Assembly (NCBI RefSeq): GCF_030316765.1
Contig: NZ_JASZYT010000001.1
Location: forward strand, 248,001-312,000
From: Variovorax saccharolyticus
Lineage (GTDB): Bacteria; Pseudomonadota; Gammaproteobacteria; Burkholderiales; Burkholderiaceae_C
Direction of reading: 5' to 3'
Length of the DNA stretch: 64,000 nucleotides
Shown here: in pieces, positions 54,021 to 61,716 of the stretch
Numbering within the stretch: the first letter of the stretch is position 1
Layout: each line of letters starts with the position of its first letter
Position numbers and translations under genes: made by a program
The notes under the pieces: model-generated
Databases searched by the model: none
What the model saw: only the letters and a program-made list of their open reading frames with translations
What the model was told of the DNA's origin: nothing

Positions 54021-54605
54021 GCTGGACCGAATCGCGGACTTCGGCCGAAACGCCTTGCAGACCGCGTCGTCGGTCTCCAGGTAGGGCCCGCCGATCAGGT
54101 CAATGCAGTACGGCACCGCCGCGAAGATGCCCGGCACCGCCTGCGTGCCGTCGGCATTGCGCAGTCCTTCGAGCGTCTCGGCAATCGCCTTCGGCTGCCC
54201 CGGCAGGTTGATGATCAGGCTGCGTTCGCGGATCACCGCGACCTGGCGCGACAGGATCGCGGTCGGCACGAAGGCGAGGCTGATCTGCCGCATCTGCTCG
54301 CCGAAACCCGGCATTTCCTTGTGGGCCACGGCCAGCGTGGCCTCGGGCGTGACGTCGCGCAGGGCCGGGCCGGTGCCGCCGGTGGTCAGCACCAGCGAGC
54401 AGCCGGCGTCGACCAGTTCGATCAGTGCCGCGCTGATGCCGGCCTGCTCGTCGGGGATCAGGCGCGATTCGAAAGTGAGCGGATTGCGCAGCGCGCGCTG
54501 CAGCCATTCCTTGAGCGCCGGCAGGCCCTTGTCTTCGTAGACGCCGCTGGAAGCGCGGTCGCTGACCGAGACGATGCCGATGCGGACCGGATCGAGCGCC
54601 GTCAT
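54018..54605 (-). CDS. mog: molybdopterin adenylyltransferase
   Basis: A 195-residue MogA/MoaB-type enzyme that adenylates molybdopterin before molybdate insertion. The nucleotide site reads LVLTTGGTGPALRDVTPEA, with VSVSDRASSGVYEDKGLPAL at the N-terminus and IINLPGQPKAIAE near the end. Its ATG overlaps the yjgA stop (ATGA). Its product is needed for molybdoenzymes such as the nitrate reductase at the right edge. The stop codon is inside repeat R. Confidence 0.92.
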   Translation of the reverse strand: MTALDPVRIGIVSVSDRASSGVYEDKGLPALKEWLQRALRNPLTFESRLIPDEQAGISAALIELVDAGCSLVLTTGGTGPALRDVTPEATLAVAHKEMPGFGEQMRQISLAFVPTAILSRQVAVIRERSLIINLPGQPKAIAETLEGLRNADGTQAVPGIFAAVPYCIDLIGGPYLETDDAVCKAFRPKSAIRSS

Positions 54606-55258
54606 GCGTCGTCCTCGCGCGCCTGTTCGGCGGCCTCGTCGGCGAGGTCGGCCGTGCCGTGCACCCGCAGCTGGGCCCGCACGATCTGGAACACCTCGCG
54701 GTAGGCCTTGCCCTGGCGCGGTGCCTCGCCGGGCGGGCCGGCCTTGATGTCCTTGCGGGCCTGGCGCACCAGCGCGCGCAGCTGCTGGGAATCGGTGGCC
54801 GGGTGGGTCTCGATCCAGCCGCCCAGCGCGTCGTCGTCGGCGATCAGGCGGTCACGCCAGCGCTCGGCCTCGTGCAGCGCCGCGGTTTCCTCGGCCGGCA
54901 GGCGGTCCTGCTCGGCCAGGGCGGCGCGGACAGTGTCGAGCACCTCGGCATCGAGGCCGCGCATCAGCTTGCCGATGAACTGCATCTGGCGCCGTTTGCC
55001 CTCGAAGTTGGTGATGCGCTTGGCGTCGGCGATCGCGTCCTTGAGCTTGTCGCCCAGGTCGAGCGTGTCGAACAGGCCGGCGCGCAGGCCGAGCAGGGCT
55101 TCGCCCAGCGCCTGCAGTTCGGCGCTCTCGCGTTTGAGGTCGGTCTTGCTGGCGGCGTCGGTGCCCTTGAGCTCGCGCTTGAGCTCCAGATCGAGTTCGC
55201 TGCCTTCGGCCACGAACTCGCCACGGACGAAGTAGCCTTTTTTGGGTTTGCGGGACAT
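54602..55258 (-). CDS. yjgA: DUF615 ribosome-associated protein (YjgA/DarP)
   Basis: A 218-residue basic/acidic protein of the YjgA (DarP) family, a factor associated with late 50S ribosome subunits. It has SRKPKKGYFVRGEFVAEGSE at the start, KRITNFEGKRRQMQFIGKLMR in the middle and long helices after. The ATG at MSRKPKK is supported; longer readings overlap the pmbA leader. It is divergent from pmbA and drives mog. Confidence 0.9.
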   Translation of the reverse strand: MSRKPKKGYFVRGEFVAEGSELDLELKRELKGTDAASKTDLKRESAELQALGEALLGLRAGLFDTLDLGDKLKDAIADAKRITNFEGKRRQMQFIGKLMRGLDAEVLDTVRAALAEQDRLPAEETAALHEAERWRDRLIADDDALGGWIETHPATDSQQLRALVRQARKDIKAGPPGEAPRQGKAYREVFQIVRAQLRVHGTADLADEAAEQAREDDA

Positions 55259-55316
55259 AGATGCAATCGTTGGCCGCACCATCGGGAACAGGGGGCGCAA
55301 GTATCATAGCCAACAC

Positions 55317-56687
55317 ATGACCACAACTTCCTCGCGCGCCGACTCCGGCTTCGCCTACAGCCGTCCTTTCTTCGAAAACCTGGTCGACTCGGCCTTGGCC
55401 CACGCCAAGAAGCTCGGAGCGACCGATGCCGGCGCCGAGGCGTCCGAGGGCTGCGGCCTGAGCGTCTCGGTGCGCAAGGGCGAGCTCGAGAACGTCGAGC
55501 GCAACCGCGACAAGTCGCTGGGCGTCACGGTCTACGTGGGCCACCGCCGCGGCAATGCCAGCACCTCCGATTTCTCCGAGGCAGCCATCGCCCAGACCGT
55601 GCAGGCGGCCTACGACATCGCCCGCTTCACGGCCGAGGACCCGGTCAGCGGCCTGCCCGACGAGGCCGACATCGCCAAGGAGCGGCCCGATCTCGACCTG
55701 TTCCACCCCTGGGATGTCACGAGCGAACAGGCCGCCCAGCTGGCGCTGGAGTGCGAGGCCGCGGCCCTGTCGACCGACAAGCGCATCACCAACAGCGAAG
55801 GTGCCGGGGTCTCGGCGCAGCAAAGCCATTTCTTCAGTGCCCATACCCGCGGCTTCCGCGGCGGCTATGCCAGCTCGCGCCATTCGATCTCGGTGGCGCC
55901 GATCGCCGGCAAGGGCGACGACATGCAGCGCGACGCCTGGTACAGCTCGATGCGCTCGGCCGACGAGCTGGCGAGCCCCGTGGCCGTGGGCCGCTACGCC
56001 GCCGAGCGGGCCCTGAGCCGCCTCAAGTCGCGCAAGATCAAGACCACCGAATGCCCGGTGCTGTTCGAGTCGCCGCTGGCGGCCGGGCTGCTGGGCGGGC
56101 TGGTGCAGGCCACCAGCGGCGGTGCGCTGTATCGCAAAAGCAGCTTCCTGCTCGATTCGCTCGGCAAGAAGGTGTTGCCCAAGCACATCGACGTGGTCGA
56201 GGACCCGCATCTCTTGCGCGGCAAGGGCAGCTCGCCCTTCGATGACGAAGGCGTCGTGACGCGCAAGCGCAAGGTGGTCGACGGCGGGCGGCTCGAGGGC
56301 TACTTCCTCAGCACCTACTCGGCGCGCAAGCTGGGCATGAAGACCACCGGCAACGCCGGCGGCTCGCACAACCTGACCTTGACCTCGCGGCTGACGAAGA
56401 AGGGCGACGACCTCGGCGCCATGCTCGAGAAGCTGGGCACCGGCCTGCTGGTGATCGAGCTGATGGGGCAGGGCGTGAACTACGTCACCGGCGACTATTC
56501 GCGTGGCGCCAGCGGTTTCTGGGTCGAGAAGGGCCGTATCGCCTTCCCCGTCCAGGAGATTACGATCGCGGGCAATCTCAAGCAGATGCTGCTCGGCATC
56601 GAGGCGGTGGGCGCGGATGCCTACAACTACGGGGCGAAGACCACCGGTTCACTGCTGATCAACCGGATGAAGGTGGCGGGCTCTTGA
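55317..56687 (+). CDS. pmbA: TldD/PmbA-family metalloprotease subunit
   Basis: A 456-residue PmbA (TldE). It partners with TldD to degrade unfolded peptides, for example CcdA or microcin precursors. GLSVSVRKGELENVERNRDK, SSRHSISVAPIAGKGDDMQRD, TGNAGGSHNLTL and VTGDYSRGASGFWVEKG are signatures. The zinc HExxH sits in TldD, which is not in this window. The start is the ATG at MTTTSSRAD. Confidence 0.93.
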   Translation: MTTTSSRADSGFAYSRPFFENLVDSALAHAKKLGATDAGAEASEGCGLSVSVRKGELENVERNRDKSLGVTVYVGHRRGNASTSDFSEAAIAQTVQAAYDIARFTAEDPVSGLPDEADIAKERPDLDLFHPWDVTSEQAAQLALECEAAALSTDKRITNSEGAGVSAQQSHFFSAHTRGFRGGYASSRHSISVAPIAGKGDDMQRDAWYSSMRSADELASPVAVGRYAAERALSRLKSRKIKTTECPVLFESPLAAGLLGGLVQATSGGALYRKSSFLLDSLGKKVLPKHIDVVEDPHLLRGKGSSPFDDEGVVTRKRKVVDGGRLEGYFLSTYSARKLGMKTTGNAGGSHNLTLTSRLTKKGDDLGAMLEKLGTGLLVIELMGQGVNYVTGDYSRGASGFWVEKGRIAFPVQEITIAGNLKQMLLGIEAVGADAYNYGAKTTGSLLINRMKVAGS

Positions 56688-56697
56688 TCTCTTTGCT

Positions 56698-56719
56698 AGA
56701 CTGGTCATCTGACTAGTCT
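56698..56719. promoter_or_regulatory. autoregulatory operator of the toxin-antitoxin pair
   Basis: AGACTGGTCA-TC-TGACTAGTCT, arms of ten bases with one mismatch around a 2-bp centre. It lies 12 bases before the antitoxin ATG, as expected for Phd/YefM-type self-repression. Confidence 0.55.
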
Positions 56720-56731
56720 GATGGGGTGAAC

Positions 56732-56989
56732 ATGAAAGCTTGGCCGGTCCAGGACGCGAAGGCGCGGTTCAGCGAGTTCCTCGAAACCTGCCTGGCCGAG
56801 GGGCCGCAAATGGTGACGCGCCGCGGTGCGGAGGCGGCGGTGCTGGTTCCCGCGGCGGAATGGAGGCGGCTTCAAGCGGCGGCCCGACCCTCGCTGAAGG
56901 CACTGCTGTTGGCCGATTCCGCGCGCACCGAGGCGCTGGTGCCTCCGAGTGGCGGGGCGCGCCGGCGCAAGACCGAGGCGTTGGACTGA
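56732..56989 (+). CDS. Phd/YefM-family antitoxin
   Basis: An 85-residue antitoxin. The Phd fold is WPVQDAKARFSEFLETCLAE then GPQMVTRRGAEAAVLVPAAEWRRL. The C-terminal tail (RPSLKALLLADSARTEALVPP) would thread the toxin. An in-frame GTG two codons upstream is a possible start. It is followed within 9 bases by the PIN toxin. Confidence 0.85.
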   Translation: MKAWPVQDAKARFSEFLETCLAEGPQMVTRRGAEAAVLVPAAEWRRLQAAARPSLKALLLADSARTEALVPPSGGARRRKTEALD

Positions 56990-56998
56990 CGTTGCTGC

Positions 56999-57399
56999 AT
57001 GTACTTGCTCGACACGAACGTGATTTCAGAGTTGCGGCGCCCGCGCCCGCATGGGGCAGTGCTGGCGTGGCTGCAATCCGTGCCCGACAGCGACCTGCAT
57101 GTGTCCGCCGTGTCGCTGGGCGAGATCCAGGGGGGATCGAGATCACCCGTGAGCAGGACGAGGCCAAGGCGGCGGAGATCGAGCAGTGGGCCGATGCAGT
57201 GGCTTCGTCGTACAACGCGCTGCCGATGGATGCCGAGACTTTCCGCCTGTGGGCACGCCTGATGCATCAGCGCTCCGACGCCCTGTACGAGGACGCCATG
57301 ATCGCGGCAACCGCGATGCGCCATCAACTGAAGGTGGTGACCCGCAATACCGCGGATTTCAGCGGCTTCGGGGTCGAACTGTTCAACCCCTTCGGCTAG
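56999..57399 (+). pseudogene. VapC/FitB-type PIN toxin, frameshifted
   Basis: The N-half reads MYLLDTNVISELRRPRPHGA up to SLGEIQ, with Asp5 and Glu43 of the PIN site. The C-half continues one frame away: EITREQDEAKAAEIEQWADA, LYEDAMIAAT and VTRNTADFSGFGV, holding the other two acids. They join at a run of six G at 57130-57135, one base short of the frame expected from related toxins. Either a real loss, a slippable tract, or a sequence error. Confidence 0.82.
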
Positions 57400-57851
57400 C
57401 TCGACAAGGCCTCGCGCACCTTCGCGATCACCCGCACATAGGGCGCCGCGAAGCCTTCGACCGGCGCATCAGGCGCCAGCCAGCTGAAGCTGAACACCAG
57501 GCCATCCTCTTCCGGGCTGCCCATCGCGACATGGTCGAAGGTCTCGGGCAGGGCCTCTTCGGTGCGCATCAGGAACAGGTGCCACAGCTGCGGATGGCGG
57601 TGCTTGTTGCCTTCGACGCCGGCCTCGCAGTAGCGGTCGATGGTCCCCAGCGGCTGCAGCGGGCCCTGGTAGTCGATGCCCGACTCTTCCAGCAGCTCGC
57701 GCCGCACCGCGTCCTCGGGCGGCTCGCCGGGCTCGACGGTGCCTTTGGGCAGTTGCATGCCCATGTCCTCGGGATGGTGGAACACCAGCAGCCGGCCCTG
57801 GGCATCGACCAGGCAGGCGCAGGCCTTGAGGACCGGGCGCGCCTTCACCAC
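57396..57851 (-). CDS. Nudix hydrolase
   Basis: A 151-residue Nudix protein. The complete box G(x5)E(x7)REUxEExGU spans 37-59 (GTVEPGEPPEDAVRRELLEE then SGI). Substrate unknown, likely a nucleoside diphosphate derivative. The start is GTG one base after the yqeY stop, so it is part of the rpsU-yqeY unit. Its stop overlaps the VapC end by four bases. Confidence 0.88.
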   Translation of the reverse strand: MVKARPVLKACACLVDAQGRLLVFHHPEDMGMQLPKGTVEPGEPPEDAVRRELLEESGIDYQGPLQPLGTIDRYCEAGVEGNKHRHPQLWHLFLMRTEEALPETFDHVAMGSPEEDGLVFSFSWLAPDAPVEGFAAPYVRVIAKVREALSS

Positions 57852-57852
57852 C

Positions 57853-58302
57853 TCAGGCGCCCGACAGCGCGGCCTTGACCGCGGCGCTGACCTGACCCAT
57901 GTCGGCCTTGCCGGCCAGGCGGGTCTTGACCGCGCCCATCACCTTGCCCATGTCGCCCGGGCCCTTGGCACCGAGTTCGGCGACGATCGCCTTGACCTCG
58001 ACCGCGACCTCGTCGGCGCTCATGCGCTGCGGCAGGTAGACCTCGAGCACCTTGATCTCGGCTGCTTCCTTGTCCGCCAGGTCGGTGCGGCCGCCCTGGG
58101 TGAAGGCGGCGACCGAATCCTTGCGCTGCTTGACCAGCTTGTCGACGATCGCGACGACCATCGCGTCATCGAGCTCGATCCGCTCGTCGACTTCCTTTTG
58201 CTTGAGCGCCGCGAGCAGCAGGCGGATGGTGCCCAGGCGCTCGGAGTCCTTGGCGCGCATCGCGGTCTTCATGTCTTCGGTGATCTGGTCCTTGAGGCTC
58301 AT
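57853..58302 (-). CDS. yqeY: GatB/YqeY-domain protein
   Basis: A 149-residue YqeY protein related to the C-terminal tail of GatB, the tRNA-amidotransferase subunit. LKDQITEDMKTAMRAKDSERL, RIELDDAMVVAIVDKLVKQRKDS and GPGDMGKVMGAVKTRL are signatures. It commonly follows rpsU. A terminator lies between the two. Function unknown. Confidence 0.9.
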   Translation of the reverse strand: MSLKDQITEDMKTAMRAKDSERLGTIRLLLAALKQKEVDERIELDDAMVVAIVDKLVKQRKDSVAAFTQGGRTDLADKEAAEIKVLEVYLPQRMSADEVAVEVKAIVAELGAKGPGDMGKVMGAVKTRLAGKADMGQVSAAVKAALSGA

Positions 58303-58326
58303 GGCGGGCTTTCGTTGATGGGGCGA

Positions 58327-58364
58327 GAAAAACAAAAGCCGCGGCAGGTATCCCTGGCGCGGCT
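58327..58364 (-). terminator. rho-independent terminator after rpsU
   Basis: On the minus strand AGCCGCG pairs with CGCGGCT, and inside CAGG with CCTG, followed by TTTTGTTTTT. It would stop most rpsU transcripts and lower yqeY expression. Confidence 0.85.
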
Positions 58365-58414
58365 CGATCCGGGCTGAACCGGGCGATGGCCCTGAAGCCA
58401 ACGCTGCGAAGTGC

Positions 58415-58627
58415 TTAGTACAGCTTCTTCGGGAGCTGCATGCTGCGCACGCGCTTGTAGTGGCGCTTGACGGCCGCAGCCTTCTTGCGCTTGCGCTCGG
58501 CAGTCGGCTTCTCGTAGAACTCGCGGGCACGCAGGTCGGTCAGCAGGCCGAGCTTTTCGATGGTGCGCTTGAAGCGGCGCAGTGCAACGTCGAAAGGCTC
58601 GTTTTCTTTTACGCGGATGGTGGTCAT
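58415..58627 (-). CDS. rpsU: 30S ribosomal protein S21
   Basis: A 70-residue S21: [20 protein letters not shown] then [20 protein letters not shown], followed by a basic [15 protein letters not shown] tail. The length is standard. S21 helps 30S subunits select initiator mRNA. It is separated from yqeY by the terminator at 58327. Confidence 0.97.
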
Positions 58628-58725
58628 TGAAGGATCGGTTGGTTCAATTTGGCCTGGGGAGATCGAGGCCCCGGGCCGGGGTTCCTCAACTGAAAAAGGG
58701 GTGGGCCGTTGAGGGGAGGCCGAAG

Positions 58726-59964
58726 TTAGCCCGACATTATAGCGTCAGCTTTGGCTTCCGGTGCCAGTGCCTGTGCACAGGCGTGGGCACTGGCCCAGGC
58801 CCACTGGAAGTTGTAGCCGCCCAGCCAGCCGGTGACGTCCACCACTTCGCCGATGAAGTAGAGCCCGGGCTGCTTCGATTCCAGCGTCTGCGACGACAGG
58901 TCGCGGGTGTCGACGCCGCCGGCCGTCACTTCGGCCTTCTTGTAGCCCTCCGTGCCGCTGGGCGTGATCTGCCAGCGCGCGATGCGCTCCGCCAGGCCGG
59001 CCAGCGCCCGGTCGGCGGCTTCGTTGATCGGGCGCTGCAGGGCGGCGTCCTGCCCGACCCAGGCGTCGGCCAGCCGGGACGGGACCCAGGCCGCCAGCTC
59101 ATTGCCGATCCGCTTGCGGGAGCGCTGCTTGGCCTCGGAGAGCGCGGCCGCGACGTCGGTGCCGGGGGCGAAGTCGAGGGTCAGCGGCGCGCCGGGCTTC
59201 CAGTAGCTCGAGATCTGCAGCACCGCCGGCCCCGACAGTCCGCGGTGGGTGAACAGCAGGTCTTCGTGGAAGGTCATGCGCTCCTTCTTGCTGCCGGTCT
59301 CGATCTGCACCGGCAGCGCGAGCCCGGCCAGGCCCGCGTAGGGCTCCCAGGCCTCGCCGCCGAAAGTCAGCGGCACCAGCGCCGGCCGCGGTGCGACCAC
59401 GCGCAGGCCGAACTGGGCGGCGATGCGGTAGCCGAAGTCGCTGGCGCCGATCTGCGGGATCGAAAGGCCGCCGGTGGCGATCACGAGCCGGGGCGAGCGC
59501 ACCGCGCCGCGGCGGGTCTGGATCTCGTAGCCGCCCTCGGCCGACCAGGCGATCTCGCCGACGCCGCAGGGCTGCCAGTGCGTCACGCCGCCGGCGGCGC
59601 ATTCGGCCAGCAGCATGTCGATGATCTGCTGCGAGGGGCCGTCGCAGAACAGCTGGCCCTTGTGCTTCTCGTGGAAGGCGATGCCGTGGCGCTGCACCAG
59701 CGCGATGAACTGCTGCGGCGTGTAGCGCGACAGCGCCGAGCGGCAGAAGTTCGGGTTGTCGCCGATGAAGTGGCGCTGCGGCGCGCGCACGTCGAGGTCG
59801 CGGTTGGTGAAATTGGCGCGGCCGCCGCCCGAGATGCGGATCTTCTCGGCGATGCGCTCGCCGTGGTCGAGCAGCAGCACCTTCAGGCCGCGCTGGCCCG
59901 CCAGGCCGGCGCAGAAGAGGCCGGCGGCACCGGCGCCGATGACGACGACGTCGAAGGGGTTCAA
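58726..59964 (-). CDS. BaiN/HI0933-family FAD flavoprotein
   Basis: A 412-residue NAD(P)/FAD-dependent oxidoreductase of the HI0933 family. The FAD site is [14 protein letters not shown] (7-20). [32 protein letters not shown] and a C-terminal [20 protein letters not shown] are signatures. The reaction is unknown. It lies just downstream of cobA (11 bases) and may be co-transcribed. Confidence 0.9.
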
Positions 59965-59974
59965 GAAATCTGGC

Positions 59975-60763
59975 TCATGTGCCGAAGCGGGTCGAGGGCA
60001 GGCCGGCCGCGGCCAGGCCGCGCAGCACGTCGCCGACCACGATCACCGACGGGCTGGCCATGGCCGCGCTCGCGATGTCGGCGCGCAGCCGCGCCAGCGT
60101 GGTCGCGATATGGCGCTGCTGCGGCAGGCTGGCGTGCTGGATCACGGCGACCGGGGTGTCGCCGGACAGGCCGTGCAGCAGCTCGTCCTGGATGTGGGCG
60201 ACGCCGGCGACGCCCATGTAGATCACCAGCGTCAGGCGGGCGTCGCGCGCGGTGGCGGCCAGCTGCCGCCAGTCGGTCGGGTGCTCGCCGGCGGCGTAGC
60301 CGGTCTTTGCATGGCCGGTGACGAACACCACGCCCTGCGCATGGTCGCGATGGGTCAGCGGCACGCCCAGCGCCGTGACCGCGGCCAGCCCGGCCGTGAT
60401 GCCGTTGACCACCCGGACCTCGATGCCGGCCTCGCGCAGATGCTCGACCTCCTCGCCGCCGCGGCCGAAGATGAAGGGATCGCCGCCTTTGAGGCGCACC
60501 ACGGTCTCGCCTTCCTGCACCGCCGTGATCATGAGCCGCTCGATGAAGGCTTGCGGCGTGCTGCGGCAGCCGCCGCGCTTGCCGACGTGGACGATGCGGG
60601 CGCCGGGGCGCGCATAGGCCAGGATCTCGTCATTGACCAGGTCGTCGACCAGCAGCACGGTCGCGGCCTGGATCGCCTTGACCGCCTTGAGCGTCAGCAG
60701 TTCGGGGTCGCCGGGGCCGGCGCCGACCAGGGTGCAGCTGCCTTGGAGTGAAGGGGGGGTCAT
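59975..60763 (-). CDS. cobA: uroporphyrinogen-III C-methyltransferase
   Basis: A 262-residue SUMT. VGAGPGDPELLTLKAVKAI, VRLKGGDPFIFGRGGEE and GITAGLAAVTALGVPLTHRD are SAM-methyltransferase signatures. It makes precorrin-2 for siroheme, the cofactor of assimilatory nitrite reductase, which fits a nas operon. Its start overlaps the ybiB stop (ATGA). There is no oxidase/chelatase domain, so that must be elsewhere. Confidence 0.95.
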   Translation of the reverse strand: MTPPSLQGSCTLVGAGPGDPELLTLKAVKAIQAATVLLVDDLVNDEILAYARPGARIVHVGKRGGCRSTPQAFIERLMITAVQEGETVVRLKGGDPFIFGRGGEEVEHLREAGIEVRVVNGITAGLAAVTALGVPLTHRDHAQGVVFVTGHAKTGYAAGEHPTDWRQLAATARDARLTLVIYMGVAGVAHIQDELLHGLSGDTPVAVIQHASLPQQRHIATTLARLRADIASAAMASPSVIVVGDVLRGLAAAGLPSTRFGT

Positions 60764-61692
60764 GGGGTCTCCGCGGGTTGCGTTTCTTGGGCGCGCTGCG
60801 CCAGTTGAAGGATGTGGCCGACCTGCTGGGCGATGGCGCCCGGCACGGGCAGTTCGCCGGCCAGCACCTGCCGCGTATAGAGGGCCGTGGTGTCGACGTC
60901 GATCTCGGCCGGCAGGCCGGGCACCTCGGCCTGGGTGCCGGGCTGTTGCGCCTGCAGCGCGATGCGCTCGCCGCGCACGAAGCCGTCGACCTGCGCGGTG
61001 CGGCGCGGGTCGGCCGCGCTCTCGCCCTCGAGGCCGCGCGAGAGCAGGGCGGTCATGCCGGTCAGCTCGAAGGTGGCGGCCATCGAGCGTGCGTATTCGG
61101 GGTGGGTGTAGCTGCCGACCACCACGCAGTCGCCCAGGCCGGGCTGCATCAGCTTGACCACGCTGTGGCCGGGATTGCGCAGGCCGACCACGCGGCGCAC
61201 GTCGAGCAGGCGCTTGAGCCCGGGGCTCAGCAGCGCGGTGGGCGCGAACACGGCCTCGCCGCCGGCGATCGGGCGGATCGCCGCCAGCGCCGGCACGTCG
61301 AGCGCGGCCAGCACGCTGGAGGCCAGCACCCGGGCCGACTCGGTGGCGGCGCCGTGCACCAGCACCGGCAGGCCCTCGCGCGCCAGCAGCAGCGCCAGCA
61401 GCGGCGTCAGCACCGGCAGTCGGCGGGCGCCGTTGTAGCTCGGCAGCACCACCAGCGGCCGGTCGGTGGCTGGGAAGCGGGCCAGCCGGGCGTGGGTGGC
61501 GTCGAGGAAGCCGGCCAGCTCCTCGGGCGTCTCGCCCTTGATGCGCATCGCCAGGCAGAAGGCGCCCATCTCGAGGTCGGAGATGCTGCCGTCGAGCACC
61601 TGGCCGAACAGGTCCGAGGCCTGCTCGCGCGCGAGCGGCTTCGCACCGCGCGCGCCGCGGCCGATTTCCTTGATGTAGTGACTGATTCCCAT
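60760..61692 (-). CDS. ybiB: YbiB (TrpD2-like) DNA-binding protein
   Basis: A 310-residue TrpD2/YbiB protein related to anthranilate phosphoribosyltransferase but binding nucleic acid. HYIKEIGRGARGAKPL is the family start, with FCLAMRIKGETPEELAGF next and VVVGSYTHPEYARSMA later. E. coli YbiB is a LexA-regulated dimer. It is inserted between nasA and cobA with a cobA overlap. The start MGISHYIK is preferred to an ATG seven codons earlier. Confidence 0.88.
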   Translation of the reverse strand: MGISHYIKEIGRGARGAKPLAREQASDLFGQVLDGSISDLEMGAFCLAMRIKGETPEELAGFLDATHARLARFPATDRPLVVLPSYNGARRLPVLTPLLALLLAREGLPVLVHGAATESARVLASSVLAALDVPALAAIRPIAGGEAVFAPTALLSPGLKRLLDVRRVVGLRNPGHSVVKLMQPGLGDCVVVGSYTHPEYARSMAATFELTGMTALLSRGLEGESAADPRRTAQVDGFVRGERIALQAQQPGTQAEVPGLPAEIDVDTTALYTRQVLAGELPVPGAIAQQVGHILQLAQRAQETQPAETP

Positions 61693-61716
61693 GGGTGCCG
61701 GATTGTCCCGCATGCC

